Origin: Puniceicoccaceae bacterium K14
Lineage (GTDB): Bacteria; Verrucomicrobiota; Verrucomicrobiia; Opitutales; Opitutaceae
Direction: 5' to 3'
NCBI GenBank assembly: GCA_022538095.1
Contig: JAKYXN010000017.1
Span: 21,713-85,712, forward strand
DNA length: 64,000 nt
In this document: positions 18,985-29,505 of the stretch, one piece after another
Layout: every line of letters begins with the position of its first letter
How positions within the stretch are numbered: position 1 is the first letter of the stretch
Translations under genes and position numbers: made by a program
The notes under the pieces: generated by a model
What the model saw: only the letters and a program-made list of their open reading frames with translations
What the model was told of the DNA's origin: nothing
Database searches by the model: none

Positions 18985-20082
18985 ATGTCAAAAAAGCTTC
19001 CAGATATCACTCCATTTAAAAAACGGGTTGAAGCCATCGATGAGATGATGAACGAACCCGATTTCTTCAATGATGCCCGCCGTTCCGCCTCTCTTGGGCG
19101 CGAACAAATCAAACTCAGGCAAATGATAGAAGACTATGAAGCCTTGAAAAAGGCGGAGACGGATTTGGAAGATAACAAGGCTATGCTTCAAGATGCAGCT
19201 GCCGATCCAGAGCTCGCGGAATTGGCCGAAGCGGAAATACCCGAACTAGAATCGTTCGTAGTCGAAGCAGAGCAGCGTATCTTAATGGCGATGATCCCGC
19301 CAGACGAGACCGATTCGCGTAATACGATTGTGGAAATCCGAGCGGGCGCTGGGGGCGACGAAGCGTCTTTGTTTGCTGGTGATCTTTACCGAATGTACAC
19401 TCGATTTGCTGAAATCAAAGGATGGTCGAGTGAAATGATGAGCTCTAGCATGAGCGGGATGAACGGTTTTAAGGAAGTGTCGTTCATGATTCGAGGCGAA
19501 GAAGTTTACAAGCTAATGAAATTTGAGAGCGGGGTACATCGGGTGCAACGTGTGCCCGAAACCGAGTCTCAAGGGCGGGTGCATACGTCTACGGTTACCG
19601 TGGCAGTTCTTCCGGAAGCGGAGGAAGTTGATGTGGAGATTGATCAAAGCGATTTGGAAATCTCGACTTGCCGCGCTTCGGGTGCGGGAGGGCAGCACGT
19701 TAACACGACAGACTCTGCTATCCAAATTGTTCACAAGCCGACTGGAATCATGGTGGTTTGCTCAGATGAGCGTTCTCAAATAAAGAACCGAGCGAAGGCG
19801 ATGAAAGTTCTTTATTCGCGCTTGTTGAAGCAGAAGGAAGATGAAGAAAACGCGAAGTACGCAGCAAATCGCCGAAGTCAAATCGGTACAGGGGATCGCA
19901 GTGAGCGGATTCGTACTTACAATTTCCCACAAAGTAGACTGACTGATCACCGGATCAACCTCACAATCCATAGCTTGACCCAAGTAATGGAAGGAGAGGT
20001 CGAAGGTGTGATGGTGGCTTTGAGCGAGGAAAGCAGTAAGTTGAAATTAGAAGAGTTGCTCGAAAAAACGAACAACGCATAA
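18985..20082 (+). CDS. prfA: peptide chain release factor 1
   Basis: RF1 ends translation at UAA and UAG. The 365-residue protein carries the peptidyl-hydrolysis GGQ loop in ASGAGGQHVNTTDSA. It also carries the RF1-type tripeptide anticodon PxT as PET in RVPETESQGRVHTST, which distinguishes it from RF2 (SPF). The RNA-binding tail RSERIRTYNFPQSRLTDHR is complete. prmC follows 27 bases later, as in many bacteria, and its product methylates this GGQ glutamine. Confidence 0.97.
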   Translation: MSKKLPDITPFKKRVEAIDEMMNEPDFFNDARRSASLGREQIKLRQMIEDYEALKKAETDLEDNKAMLQDAAADPELAELAEAEIPELESFVVEAEQRILMAMIPPDETDSRNTIVEIRAGAGGDEASLFAGDLYRMYTRFAEIKGWSSEMMSSSMSGMNGFKEVSFMIRGEEVYKLMKFESGVHRVQRVPETESQGRVHTSTVTVAVLPEAEEVDVEIDQSDLEISTCRASGAGGQHVNTTDSAIQIVHKPTGIMVVCSDERSQIKNRAKAMKVLYSRLLKQKEDEENAKYAANRRSQIGTGDRSERIRTYNFPQSRLTDHRINLTIHSLTQVMEGEVEGVMVALSEESSKLKLEELLEKTNNA

Positions 20083-20109
20083 CTGTTATTACTTTTTTCA
20101 ATACGCTGA

Positions 20110-20967
20110 ATGAGCGAAACGCTAACAGTTCTCGATGTCATCAAAAAGAGTACTGATTTTCTGAATGGCAAAGGCATTGAGAATGCACGATTCAATGCGG
20201 AATGGTTGATTGCGGCGGCACTTGATTTAGATCGCATGCAACTCTATATGAAGTTTGATCGACCATTGTCTGACCAGGAATTGGTGGATATGCGGTCTAA
20301 TGTTGTGCGACGTGGCAAGCGTGAACCATTGCAGTATATTGTGGGGCATACGCAGTTTCATGACCTTCAGTTAAAAGTAGATCCACGAGTTTTAATTCCA
20401 CGGCCAGAGACAGAGCAGCTCGTGGAGTTGATCAAAGATAGTTACATGGATAGTGCTCCTCCGGCTCGTATCTTAGATCTAGGTACAGGGAGTGGAGCGA
20501 TTGCATTGGGCCTCGCTCAAATTTTTCCTGAATCGGTGGTCGTCGCGGTAGATGCGAGCAAAGAAGCTTTGGAGGTGGCTAAAGAAAATACCTCTGGAAA
20601 TGATCTTACGACCCGCGTTACTTTAGTCCTTTCTTCGTGGTATGAACAGATTGATGAGAGCGAGCGGTTTGATTTAATTGTGTCCAATCCACCTTATTTG
20701 ACAGCTGAAGAAATGGATACTGCTGAGCCTGAAGTCAAAGGGCACGAACCTTTGAATGCATTGGTTTCGGCGGAAGCTGGAATGCGGGATCTTTTTGAAA
20801 TTATTTCAGGTGCGAAAATGCGGTTGAATCTTGGTGGCTCGTTGTGGCTTGAAACGGGAATTGCCCAACGCCAAGCCTTGTTAGGATCCTGTTCATCCGC
20901 AGGTTTTTCTAATTGCGAAGGAATAGACGATTGGTCTGGGCGAGAGCGTTTTATTCGAGCCCAATAA
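20110..20967 (+). CDS. prmC: release factor glutamine N5-methyltransferase
   Basis: PrmC methylates the Gln of the GGQ loop in RF1 and RF2. It has 285 residues with the helical N-terminal domain, the SAM-binding motif LDLGTGSGAIALGLA and the catalytic SNPPYLTAEE motif. It forms a natural operon with prfA. The ATG at 20110 has only a weak Shine-Dalgarno, but the N-terminus aligns well with the family. A hairpin follows its stop. Confidence 0.96.
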   Translation: MSETLTVLDVIKKSTDFLNGKGIENARFNAEWLIAAALDLDRMQLYMKFDRPLSDQELVDMRSNVVRRGKREPLQYIVGHTQFHDLQLKVDPRVLIPRPETEQLVELIKDSYMDSAPPARILDLGTGSGAIALGLAQIFPESVVVAVDASKEALEVAKENTSGNDLTTRVTLVLSSWYEQIDESERFDLIVSNPPYLTAEEMDTAEPEVKGHEPLNALVSAEAGMRDLFEIISGAKMRLNLGGSLWLETGIAQRQALLGSCSSAGFSNCEGIDDWSGRERFIRAQ

Positions 20968-20975
20968 CAAAAAAA

Positions 20976-20996
20976 CTAGCTCAATATACGAGCTAG
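20976..20996 (-). terminator. terminator between prmC and the S41 protease
   Basis: A 7-bp stem CTAGCTC/GAGCTAG has an A-run on its left that reads as a T-run on the minus strand. It therefore best serves the minus-strand protease gene ending at 21028. Confidence 0.65.
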
Positions 20997-21027
20997 CTTG
21001 AGGATTGAATATTTGTTTGGAGCCGGC

Positions 21028-23340
21028 TCAGTTGACCAGCGTCTCGAAGCGAGATTTCGCTGCGATTGGAGAAGCGGGTTCGCTCCATTCTATTGGATCC
21101 GGAGCTTTCTCAACGGCGTCGACCATAATCCTGAGAGTTTCACGAAGTTGGATATCGAAATCAGGCACCTCTTCCTCCTCTTCTTCTTCGTCAGTAGCTT
21201 CGGTTGTGCTTGCTCCGTCTACTGAAGCGACAAGATCATCGGTTTCGCCTCCAACTGGCTCGTTGATTGTGGATGCTTGAGTTTCTTCTTGTTCTTCTTC
21301 GCTGTCTTCCAGGGCGATTACGCTTTCGAGTTTTAATTCTTCTGCTTCGAAGTTTAATTCAGCGAGGCGGCGTTGCTCGTCTTTCATCCCATCAGAGAAT
21401 TCCTTCTCTGTCTCCATTAAAACCTTACGTTTTTCTAAGTTGAGTGAAATTTCCTTACGTTCTTCGCGCTCTTTGACCCATTCGATTCTCTGATTGAGGA
21501 ACTGGAATTCTTCTAATTCTTTTTGTCGTTCCTGAGAGTTTTTAATGAGGTCTTCCACGAAATCCCTATTGAGAGTCTTTTCGGCGAAACTTCCGGCGGG
21601 CTTTACGTAGTCCCACGAGAGCGCGTTGGGAAGGTCGGCTTCACCGTCCGCTAAGATTTCGCTAACAGAAGGAAGCCATATATCTGAGTGTACGCCTTTT
21701 TTCTGTGTCGAAAACCCGTTTGGTAGATAGAATTTACGAACTGTAAGTTTGGTGGCTCCCGCTTTATCTTCTGATAGTAATTTTTTGAATACGTAGTTCT
21801 CAAGTGAGTAAATTTGCTGAACAGTGCCTTTCCCGTGAGTACTTTCATTGCCGATAATAATAGCTCGACCGTAGTTCTGAAGAGCTCCGGCGACAATTTC
21901 AGATGCAGATGCACTGTACTTCGATGTGAGAACAGCAAGTGGCCCAGTATATACCAGCTTTGGATTTCTATCACCTTGAGGCCAAACCTTTCCATACGGG
22001 TCTTTCACTTGTACAACTGGTCCGCGGGAGATGAAAAGCCCTGTCATGTCAATCGCTTCATTTAATAATCCTCCACCGTTGTTTCTTAGGTCGAGGACAA
22101 TGCCTTTTACTCCAGCTTGCATCATCTTAATGACGAGCTCTTCGACATCCGCTGACACGCTCGTGATCACTCGATTGCCTTCATCATCAATTTCATCTGA
22201 TCCGTAAAACGTTGGGATCTCGATGACTCCCATTGGAACAGTTTCACCATCGACCTCCGGATGAGGTACTTGGAAAATATTAGCGTGGCATCGGCTTGAA
22301 TTAATTCGAACAGTATCGCGAACGATTGATATTACTTCGCGTTCAGAAACGTCAACTGCATCAGCGGGGATAATCGTCAAATCGACAACTGTGCCTTTTT
22401 CTCCTCGAATTTGGTCTACGATTTTTCGCAAACTCAAGCCAATGATATCTACTGGTTCGCCACCAGCCTGGCCAACTTTCACTATACGGTCTTCTTTCTT
22501 GAGGCGGGCATCCCGTTTTGCAGGACCGCCTGCGATGACTTCTTTAATCACGCAATAGCCGTCTTCTTCACTCAAGAGAGCTCCGATACCGACTAGTGAA
22601 AGGCGCATTTGAATGTTAAAGTCCTCAAAGGAGTCAGCTGAGAAAAAAGTCGAGTGAGGATCGAACATTTGAGTGAGCTTAGTGAGGAATATTTCCTGCA
22701 CATCGGAAGGGCCAATCTCTTTGATATTCCGGATCATGCGTTCGTAGCGCTTTGTGACGGTTTCGCGTGCCTCCTCGATCTCTTTTTCGTTCAAAATTTC
22801 ATGGAGCAATTCGTACTTAAGCCTCTGTATCCAAACGGTGTCGGCATCTTCTGATGTTTTGGGCCACGGTGTTTCGTCTCGGTCCCAAGAATAGGTTTCG
22901 TCTTTGTCGAATTCCCAATCCTTTTTGAGTTCTTCGATTGCCCAATTGATTTTTTGCAGCGCTCTGTCGCGGTAGACTTCGAAAATTTCAAATGCAACGC
23001 TTAGGTCGCCTTGGTTCCTCAATTGGAATCCAAGCATGTCTCCGTATTCTGCAGTAAATTTCTGTACGTGACTCTCGAGGAAGTAGATTTTATTTAAATC
23101 AAGGGCTTCCATGTATTCCTCAATGAGCTCAGTGAATCGCTCGTCTCGAATTTCTTCATTCTTAAAATGAATGGTTTCCAACATCTCGATAACGCGTTGC
23201 GTTTCTTGCGTCATAAGCGGACGCGGCTCGAGGAGAGGAAGATCAGTTTCGTTGGTTACGCTCTCATCTGCGAAGAGATTTAAAGCGAGGATACTCGTTA
23301 GCGTGACAAAGGTTAAGAGCGTTGCTGTCTTTTTTAGCAT
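21028..23340 (-). CDS. carboxyl-terminal (tail-specific) processing protease, S41 family
   Basis: This is a 770-residue Prc/Tsp-type protease. It has a signal peptide (to about residue 24), a long helical N-terminal domain and a PDZ domain around GIGALLSEEDGYCVIKEV. The S41 catalytic core has the Ser in KYSASASEIVAGAL and the Lys in HGKGTVQ. A DUF3340-like C-terminal helical region is rich in Glu. It should act in the periplasm on proteins marked by their C-termini. An acidic low-complexity EEEEEEE stretch lies near the end. A terminator is shared with convergent prmC. Confidence 0.92.
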   Translation of the reverse strand: MLKKTATLLTFVTLTSILALNLFADESVTNETDLPLLEPRPLMTQETQRVIEMLETIHFKNEEIRDERFTELIEEYMEALDLNKIYFLESHVQKFTAEYGDMLGFQLRNQGDLSVAFEIFEVYRDRALQKINWAIEELKKDWEFDKDETYSWDRDETPWPKTSEDADTVWIQRLKYELLHEILNEKEIEEARETVTKRYERMIRNIKEIGPSDVQEIFLTKLTQMFDPHSTFFSADSFEDFNIQMRLSLVGIGALLSEEDGYCVIKEVIAGGPAKRDARLKKEDRIVKVGQAGGEPVDIIGLSLRKIVDQIRGEKGTVVDLTIIPADAVDVSEREVISIVRDTVRINSSRCHANIFQVPHPEVDGETVPMGVIEIPTFYGSDEIDDEGNRVITSVSADVEELVIKMMQAGVKGIVLDLRNNGGGLLNEAIDMTGLFISRGPVVQVKDPYGKVWPQGDRNPKLVYTGPLAVLTSKYSASASEIVAGALQNYGRAIIIGNESTHGKGTVQQIYSLENYVFKKLLSEDKAGATKLTVRKFYLPNGFSTQKKGVHSDIWLPSVSEILADGEADLPNALSWDYVKPAGSFAEKTLNRDFVEDLIKNSQERQKELEEFQFLNQRIEWVKEREERKEISLNLEKRKVLMETEKEFSDGMKDEQRRLAELNFEAEELKLESVIALEDSEEEQEETQASTINEPVGGETDDLVASVDGASTTEATDEEEEEEEVPDFDIQLRETLRIMVDAVEKAPDPIEWSEPASPIAAKSRFETLVN

Positions 23341-23466
23341 GGAAATGAGAGTTCGAGAAATGAATGCTTGGATTCTATTGAAAGTCTTTAGTCAGCGATT
23401 TGGTGGATAAGTTTCTTGCGGGTGATTATCAGCACAGAGAGTGAACCATCCGTTTGGGGATTGGGG

Positions 23467-24384
23467 CTAGCGTTTGTTTAGGAGGTCGCGCGCTTGGTCG
23501 AGAGTGTGTTTTTCTTCCTGCGTCAACGATGCGAATCCTTTGCTGTTTATTTTATCCAGGATGCGATCGACTTCTTTTTGAAGTGTTTTGGACTCTTGTT
23601 TGACGTTTATGGTGTAATTATAGCCTGATCCGGGTTTTTTTGAGGACGGCTTCTTCTTGAAGAAATTGGGTAGTCTGAAACTGAAATCAAAATTCACGTT
23701 TCGCATGTAAATGTAGCGGTAAAATAACCAACCTCCCAGCATGCCTCCAAGGTGGGCAGAGTGGGCGATACGTGAACCTTGGCTAGTGAGTTCAGTGGCT
23801 ATGAATAGCACCGCACTGGCTCCGAGAAGTACCAAAGCGACTATTTTGGGCTTAACTTTTACTGGGACTACGAAGAAAAGCAGAATTTGAATTTCCTGGT
23901 TCGGGTACAGGCAAGCGAATAGGGCGAGAAGGCCAAATACAGAGCCAGAGGCTCCAATCAGAGCTGAGTTGGCTGCATTGGGGTCCGCTGATATAAAGGT
24001 GCTTGCGAACCAGAACAAACCTCCAGTTAGTGCAGCCCCGACATACAATTGAACAAAACGCTGTGTCCCGAGCGTGGGAAGCAAGGCCCGTCCCAGCATG
24101 AATGTCAGGTACATATTGCCCAAAATGTGCCAAGGGAGGAGACCGCCACCGGGACGTAAAAACTCGGTGCTGTGGAGCACTGAGTAGGACAAAACTGTCC
24201 AAACGAAGCCCTTGCCGAGCCCAGATCTGCTAAGTTCGAACAAATCTGCAACGAAACTCGTGCTTAGTGCGTATTCAAGGCATTGTATTATAAAAACGCC
24301 TACGTTTATTCCGATAATCCAAGTGAGCGCGTTGGCGGGGCTTTTTCCGTAATTTGACGACATATATGAGCGATCGTGGATCAT
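23467..24384 (-). CDS. rhomboid-family intramembrane serine protease
   Basis: This 305-residue protein has six or more membrane helices. The nucleophile is in GASGSVFGLLA and the catalytic His in RIAHSAHLGGMLGGW, spaced as in rhomboids. The first luminal WR-like loop is less conserved. A soluble C-terminal tail of about 80 residues (basic, then Lys/Glu helical) faces the cytoplasm and is common in this subgroup. A start at an internal Met nearer the first helix is also possible. Confidence 0.9.
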   Translation of the reverse strand: MIHDRSYMSSNYGKSPANALTWIIGINVGVFIIQCLEYALSTSFVADLFELSRSGLGKGFVWTVLSYSVLHSTEFLRPGGGLLPWHILGNMYLTFMLGRALLPTLGTQRFVQLYVGAALTGGLFWFASTFISADPNAANSALIGASGSVFGLLALFACLYPNQEIQILLFFVVPVKVKPKIVALVLLGASAVLFIATELTSQGSRIAHSAHLGGMLGGWLFYRYIYMRNVNFDFSFRLPNFFKKKPSSKKPGSGYNYTINVKQESKTLQKEVDRILDKINSKGFASLTQEEKHTLDQARDLLNKR

Positions 24385-24477
24385 CTTGTATTTCTAAAGT
24401 GGCTTGGTTTCGTCGTCTTGACAAGACAGCGATAAGGGAAATATCGCGAAAATTGGGCTTTGCTTTAAGAAAAGTAC

Positions 24478-24506
24478 GCCTTCTGTGTGAAATGAACGCA
24501 GAAGGC
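24478..24506 (-). terminator. terminator of ychF
   Basis: Arms GCCTTCTG and CAGAAGGC extend by wobble pairs to about 11 bp. The position just past the ychF stop on the minus strand fits, although the following T-tract is short. Confidence 0.6.
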
Positions 24507-24519
24507 AGCCAATTAATTG

Positions 24520-25623
24520 CTACTTATTGAAGCGGAAAAGGGCAACATCGCCGTCTTGGAATTCGTATTCTTTTCCTTCCAAGCGGTACTTTCCGGCGTC
24601 TCGAGCAGCTGTAACGCTGCCCAGTGTGGAGAGATCTTCGTAGGAAACTACCTCAGCTTTAATAAATCCTTGCTCGAAGTCAGTATGAATCACCCCAGCG
24701 GCTTGTGGCGCGAGCATTCCTTTGATAATCGTCCAGGCGCGCACTTCTTGTACGCCAGCGGTGAAGTAGGTCATTAACCCAAGAAGAGAGTAGGTTGCCT
24801 TGATAAGTTTCGAAACACCTGAGTCTTCCACCCCAAGGTCGGACAAGAATTCTTTAGATTCTTCTGGGCTCAAATCGATTAACTCAGATTCAATTTGGGC
24901 GCTTATGATTACACAGCCCGCATTGTGACCTTCTTTGGCAAAGGCTTTTACCTTGGAAACGAGTTCGTTGGACTCGGCGTCTGCAAGGTCGGATTCAAGA
25001 ACGTTGGCTGCATATAGAACAGGCTTGGACGAAAGAAGGCACAATTGTTTGACCAATTTCTGTTCATCTTCGGACAAATCAAGGGTACTAGCTGGTTTGC
25101 CATCGTTGAGATGAGGAAGTATTTTGTCTACAACTTCTACCAATGCTTGAGCTTCCTTGTCGTTGCCTCGAGCTTTTTTAACGAGCTTTTCCTTTTGTTT
25201 TTCCAAAGAGCTCATATCGGCGAAGATCAATTCCATATTGATTACTTCAATGTCGCGGATGGGGTCGACGGAACCCATATTGTGAATGATATCGGCGTCT
25301 TCGAAGCAGCGCACTACATGTACGATGGCATCGACTTCACGAATATTAGCTAAGAACTTATTTCCTAAGCCTTCGCCTTTGCTTGCTCCTTCTACAAGTC
25401 CCGCGATATCGACGAACTCGATGGCGGCGGGTATCACCTTATCTGTTTTAGAAATATCCTTAAGGACGGCAAGGCGTTCGTCCGGAACTGTGACGACGCC
25501 CACATTCGGATCGATCGTACAGAACGGATAATTTGCCGATTCTGCTTTGCGCGTGCGCGTCAGCGCATTGAATAGTGTAGACTTGCCTACATTTGGGAGA
25601 CCAACGATACCTGCTTTTAGCAT
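24520..25623 (-). CDS. ychF: redox-regulated ATPase YchF
   Basis: YchF (OLA1 family) is a conserved Obg-related ATPase that binds ribosomes. The 367 residues contain the P-loop [15 protein letters not shown], the switch region [16 protein letters not shown] and a C-terminal TGS-like domain ending [13 protein letters not shown]. The usual base-recognition motif is altered, as in all YchF proteins, and gives ATP preference. It is divergent from rpsP with a 93-bp gap. Confidence 0.96.
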   Translation of the reverse strand: MLKAGIVGLPNVGKSTLFNALTRTRKAESANYPFCTIDPNVGVVTVPDERLAVLKDISKTDKVIPAAIEFVDIAGLVEGASKGEGLGNKFLANIREVDAIVHVVRCFEDADIIHNMGSVDPIRDIEVINMELIFADMSSLEKQKEKLVKKARGNDKEAQALVEVVDKILPHLNDGKPASTLDLSEDEQKLVKQLCLLSSKPVLYAANVLESDLADAESNELVSKVKAFAKEGHNAGCVIISAQIESELIDLSPEESKEFLSDLGVEDSGVSKLIKATYSLLGLMTYFTAGVQEVRAWTIIKGMLAPQAAGVIHTDFEQGFIKAEVVSYEDLSTLGSVTAARDAGKYRLEGKEYEFQDGDVALFRFNK

Positions 25624-25716
25624 AGGGCTGATAAAGATTAAATTGGATGATGCTTGACAAGATCCAATTTTAAATAATCTTTCGTCCCTTTTTCAATTTC
25701 TAGCAGAACCGACAAG

Positions 25717-25998
25717 ATGGCACTCAAGATCAAACTTCAAAGAGCAGGGGCAACCCACAATCCTGTATACCGCGTAGTGGTAGCAGAAGCACGCGGACGC
25801 CGCGATGGCCGCTTTGTTGAAAAGCTCGGTACGTATCTCCCAAAGCAAAAGCCAGGCAAGCAGCTCCAGCTTAATGTAGAGCGTGCAGATTACTGGGTTT
25901 CAGTAGGAGCTATTCCAACAGACACATCCGCAGCTCTCATCAAGCAAGCGCGTAAGGCAGCTCCCGCAGAAGAAGCGGCAGCAACTGCTGAGGCGTAA
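25717..25998 (+). CDS. rpsP: 30S ribosomal protein S16
   Basis: The N-terminus MALKIKLQRAGA followed by NPVYRVVVAEAR is diagnostic of S16. The length of 93 residues is normal, with an Ala/Glu-rich C-terminal tail. It heads the rpsP-trmD-rplS cluster but is separated from trmD by two hairpin terminators. rimM, usually between them, is absent. Confidence 0.97.
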   Translation: MALKIKLQRAGATHNPVYRVVVAEARGRRDGRFVEKLGTYLPKQKPGKQLQLNVERADYWVSVGAIPTDTSAALIKQARKAAPAEEAAATAEA

Positions 25999-26004
25999 GC
26001 CAAT

Positions 26005-26064
26005 CGCCCTCGGGCGGTTTTTAACAATTTAACGAACCCGGCTCAAAAGAGTCCGGGTTTTTTG
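26005..26064 (+). terminator. tandem terminators after rpsP
   Basis: The first hairpin is CGCCC-TC-GGGCG with a T5 run at 26018-26022. The second is AACCCGG-CTC / GAG-T-CCGGGTT followed by a T run, at 26035-26064. Together they should strongly limit read-through into trmD. Confidence 0.85.
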
Positions 26065-26150
26065 TTTCCACACGCCAAAACGAGAATTCGTTCTTATTTG
26101 GCTCCCCGTACTTACAAAGCAACTATATATTAAAAGACGCCTTTCCTTCG

Positions 26151-26822
26151 ATGAAAATCGATGTACTCACTCTTTTCCCTAAAATGCTCGATGGTTTTCT
26201 CTCGGAAAGCATGATGGGGCGTGGGCGGAAGAATGGGTTGCTCGATGTGCATTTGCACGATTTGCGCGATTGGACAAAGGATAAGCATCGCCAGGCTGAC
26301 GACCGCCCGTTTGGCGGCGGAGCAGGCATGGTTTTGATGCCAGAACCATTGTTTGATGCGATTGAGGAATTGCAGTCGGAAAACACGCATCGTGTTTACC
26401 TAGCGCCGGATGGTGACCCTTTGAGCCCTGAATTGGCCCAAGATTTGGCAAAGAAGGAGCATTTGCTCTTTGTCAGCGGTCATTACGAGGGAATCGACGA
26501 CCGTGTTCGTACAAATCTCATCGACCAGGAAATTAGTATAGGCGATTACGTCCTTACGAATGGAACCTTGGCGGCAGGGGTTGTGATCGACTGTTTAGCC
26601 CGATTTATCCCAGGATTTTTAGGTGAGGAAAAATCATTGACTAACGAAAGCTTCCAAGGCAACTTGCTCGACTTTCCTCAATTCACGAGGCCAGCCAGCT
26701 TCAGAAACATGCAGATTCCCGAGATTCTTTTATCTGGAAATCACGCGGAAATCGACAAGTGGCGTCACGAGCAGAGAGTGGAAAGAACCCGGCAACGGCG
26801 ACCAGATTTACTAAAGGATTAA
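26151..26822 (+). CDS. trmD: tRNA (guanine-37-N1)-methyltransferase
   Basis: TrmD makes m1G37 in tRNAs and prevents frameshifting. Its 223 residues start with the family MKIDVLTLFPKM and carry the trefoil-knot SAM-binding segment LFVSGHYEGIDDRV followed by EISIGDYVLTNG. The C-terminal basic helix ends RRPDLLKD. rplS begins 5 bases after its stop, so the two genes are an operon. Confidence 0.97.
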   Translation: MKIDVLTLFPKMLDGFLSESMMGRGRKNGLLDVHLHDLRDWTKDKHRQADDRPFGGGAGMVLMPEPLFDAIEELQSENTHRVYLAPDGDPLSPELAQDLAKKEHLLFVSGHYEGIDDRVRTNLIDQEISIGDYVLTNGTLAAGVVIDCLARFIPGFLGEEKSLTNESFQGNLLDFPQFTRPASFRNMQIPEILLSGNHAEIDKWRHEQRVERTRQRRPDLLKD

Positions 26823-26827
26823 GAGAA

Positions 26828-27196
26828 ATGAACCAGGATCTCATCAGCGAACTGACAAAAGACTATATTAAGGCAGACACACCTCCTTTCAAGGTAGGCG
26901 ATGGAGTCAAAGTGCACACACGTGTTGTCGAAGGCGGCAAAGAGCGTATCCAGATTTTTGCTGGCATCGTGATTTCTCGCAGAGGTAGTGGTGTGAATGA
27001 AACCTTCACGGTTCGTCGTATTTCTTATGGCGAAGGCGTTGAAAAGGTATTCCCTGTGAATAGCCCACTAATCAGTAAGATCGAAATCGAGAAGGAATCA
27101 AAAGTAATGCGTGCTCGCATGTACTACCTTCGCGGGCTTGTTGGTAAGAAGGCAATGCAGGTTAAGGAAAAGCGCTTGGCCAAGGGCAAGCACTAA
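26828..27196 (+). CDS. rplS: 50S ribosomal protein L19
   Basis: The ATG at 26828 is chosen because MNQDLISELTKDY matches the L19 N-terminus and AAGAG lies just upstream. An upstream in-frame ATG at 26759 lies inside trmD. At 122 residues it contains the family segments FKVGDGVKVHTRVVEGGKE and RIQIFAGIVISRRG. A textbook terminator follows. Confidence 0.97.
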   Translation: MNQDLISELTKDYIKADTPPFKVGDGVKVHTRVVEGGKERIQIFAGIVISRRGSGVNETFTVRRISYGEGVEKVFPVNSPLISKIEIEKESKVMRARMYYLRGLVGKKAMQVKEKRLAKGKH

Positions 27197-27223
27197 TCAC
27201 CAGCCACACTTCAAACGAATTTC

Positions 27224-27256
27224 AAAGCGGTTCCTATCAGGGAACCGCTTTTTTTA
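27224..27256 (+). terminator. terminator of trmD-rplS
   Basis: A perfect 11-bp stem, AAAGCGGTTCC and GGAACCGCTTT, closes a 6-base loop and is followed by a T run. Confidence 0.92.
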
Positions 27257-27393
27257 TGCTTTTGCGAGAGCAAGTCGGTGGTAAAGCGAAATAGGGTAAA
27301 AGAGAAAGACGCGGTGGGATTTTGCACTTGAGCCTCGTCGCTTGCGTGGATTGGCTAATCGGTCTTACGTAACAGATTCCTATAATAATCCAT

Positions 27394-29367
27394 ATGAACA
27401 AAGAAATTCTTCAAAAAGCAGCCACTCAAGCTCGCGGTCTTGCGATAGACGCGGTACATGCCTGCAGTTCTGGTCACCTCGGACTTCCTTTGGGAACAGC
27501 CGAAATCGGCGCTACGCTCTTCGGCGAAGCAATGACCTTTAATCCAGATGAACCACGCTGGATCAATCGCGATCGTTTCGTTCTCTCTGCTGGGCACGGA
27601 AGCATGTTTATTTACACATGGCTGCACCTTGCTGGATATGATCTTTCTCTTGATGAGTTGAAGAATTTCCGCGTTTTCGGAAGTAAGACTCCAGGACACC
27701 CAGAGTCTTTCGAAACCGATGGCGTTGAAGCAACAACAGGGCCTCTTGGGCAGGGCGTAGGAAATGGGGTTGGTTTTGCAATCTCTGGCAAAATGGCTCA
27801 AGCAAAGTACAACACAGGGGACCATACTATCCTCGATAATTCAGTTGTTGTACTCGCGGGCGACGGTTGTTTGCAAGAAGGTGTTGCGATGGAAGCCTCC
27901 GCTCTCGCAGGTCACCTCAAGTTAGATAACTTGATACTAATTTATGATAGCAATGATGTAACGCTCGACGCGATGGCTGAAAAGTCTCAGAGCGAAGACA
28001 CTGCGAAGCGTTACGAAGCTATGGGTTGGGACGTTGTTACTATCGACGGTCACGACTTTGATGCTGTTATCAATGCTTACAAGGCAGCCAAGGCAGCTAC
28101 AGGTAAGCCACAAATGATTATCGCAAAGACTGAGATCGGTCGTGGTATTCCAGAGGTTGCAGGAACGAGTGCGGGTCACGGCGAAGGTGGAGCTAAGTTT
28201 GCTGAGACTGCTCGTGCGGGACTCGGTCTTCCTGCGGAAACTTTCTACGTGTCAGAAGACGTTACAGCATTCTTTGCAGAGCAAAAGGCTGCGAAAAAGG
28301 CAGCTTATGCTGGGTGGGAAGCGACTTACGGAGCTTGGAAATCTGCGAACCCAGAGTTGGCTGCAGCTCTTGAGGCAGGTGATAGCGCTCCGGTGAATAC
28401 AGACGAATTGTTCTCCGCAATTCCAGAAACAGCAGAAGATGCGAAGTTGGCTACGCGTGCGTCAGGTTCTTCTGTTCTTCAATCTATTGCGGCGTCTCGC
28501 CCAGAGTTCATTAGTGGTAGTGCGGATTTGCACGGTTCTACAAAGAACTATATCAAGGATGGTGGAGACTTTCTCCCAGACAACTATGCTGGTCGCAACT
28601 TACTTTTTGGTATCCGCGAACACGCAATGGGCGCAATCTTGAACGGGATTGCTTACGATGGCATTTTCCGCGCTTCTGGTGCGACGTTCTTAGTATTCGC
28701 AGATTACTTACGTCCGTCTATCCGCCTAGCTGCTTTATCTAAGCTTCCGGTGACGTATATTTTCACTCACGACTCTGTTGGAGTTGGAGAAGATGGTCCA
28801 ACGCACCAACCAGTTGAAACAGTTTCCGGTTTGCGCGTGATTCCAAATCTGGACGTAATTCGCCCGTGTGATGCGGAAGAAACAGCAGGCGCTTTCGTTG
28901 CTTCCATCGAGCGCATGGATGGGCCGACATTGTTCTCGCTTAGTCGCCAAGGCCTTCCAAACATCAATACAGTATCTGCAAGCGAGCGTCGCAACGGCGT
29001 TCTCAAGGGTGGTTACGTGATCAAGAAGGAAGAAGCAGAGCTCGAAGTTATCATTATCGCAACCGGTTCAGAAGTTCAGCATGCAGTAGCAGCAGCTGAG
29101 GAAATTGGAGCAGGGGCTCGCGTAGTTTCTATGCCATCAATGTTCCGTTTCGACCTTCAAAGCGACGAGTACAAGGAATCAGTTCTACCAAAGTCTTGTG
29201 CAAAGCGTATTGCGATCGAAGCAGGTGTTTCTGCTCTTTGGTACAAATATGTGGGCACGGAAGGCAAAGTGATCGGAATCGATCGTTTCGGTATTAGCGC
29301 TCCAGGAGATCTTGTGATGGAGAAACTTGGAATGAGTGCTGCGTCCGTTGTTGAAGCGGCCAAATAG
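27394..29367 (+). CDS. tkt: transketolase
   Basis: Transketolase moves two-carbon units in the pentose phosphate pathway with thiamine diphosphate. All 657 residues align in form. Motifs include HLGLPLG near the start, the ThDP motif [29 protein letters not shown] (positions about 155-190), [15 protein letters not shown] and the C-terminal SRQGLP. The gene is transcribed alone and followed by a terminator. Confidence 0.96.
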   Translation: MNKEILQKAATQARGLAIDAVHACSSGHLGLPLGTAEIGATLFGEAMTFNPDEPRWINRDRFVLSAGHGSMFIYTWLHLAGYDLSLDELKNFRVFGSKTPGHPESFETDGVEATTGPLGQGVGNGVGFAISGKMAQAKYNTGDHTILDNSVVVLAGDGCLQEGVAMEASALAGHLKLDNLILIYDSNDVTLDAMAEKSQSEDTAKRYEAMGWDVVTIDGHDFDAVINAYKAAKAATGKPQMIIAKTEIGRGIPEVAGTSAGHGEGGAKFAETARAGLGLPAETFYVSEDVTAFFAEQKAAKKAAYAGWEATYGAWKSANPELAAALEAGDSAPVNTDELFSAIPETAEDAKLATRASGSSVLQSIAASRPEFISGSADLHGSTKNYIKDGGDFLPDNYAGRNLLFGIREHAMGAILNGIAYDGIFRASGATFLVFADYLRPSIRLAALSKLPVTYIFTHDSVGVGEDGPTHQPVETVSGLRVIPNLDVIRPCDAEETAGAFVASIERMDGPTLFSLSRQGLPNINTVSASERRNGVLKGGYVIKKEEAELEVIIIATGSEVQHAVAAAEEIGAGARVVSMPSMFRFDLQSDEYKESVLPKSCAKRIAIEAGVSALWYKYVGTEGKVIGIDRFGISAPGDLVMEKLGMSAASVVEAAK

Positions 29368-29394
29368 TTAGCTTTTTAGATTAAGATAATCTTA

Positions 29395-29430
29395 GCCCTT
29401 GGGTGTGATATTCACGCTCAAGGGCTTTTT
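29395..29430 (+). terminator. terminator of tkt
   Basis: GCCCTTG and CAAGGGC arms, with inner GTG/CAC pairing, are followed by TTTTT. Confidence 0.85.
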
Positions 29431-29505
29431 GCTTTCTTCAATAGGGAGTATGTGACTGCAATCTTCCTTGCGTGATTACTTGAGAATCGAGTAGTTTCAC
29501 AACAA

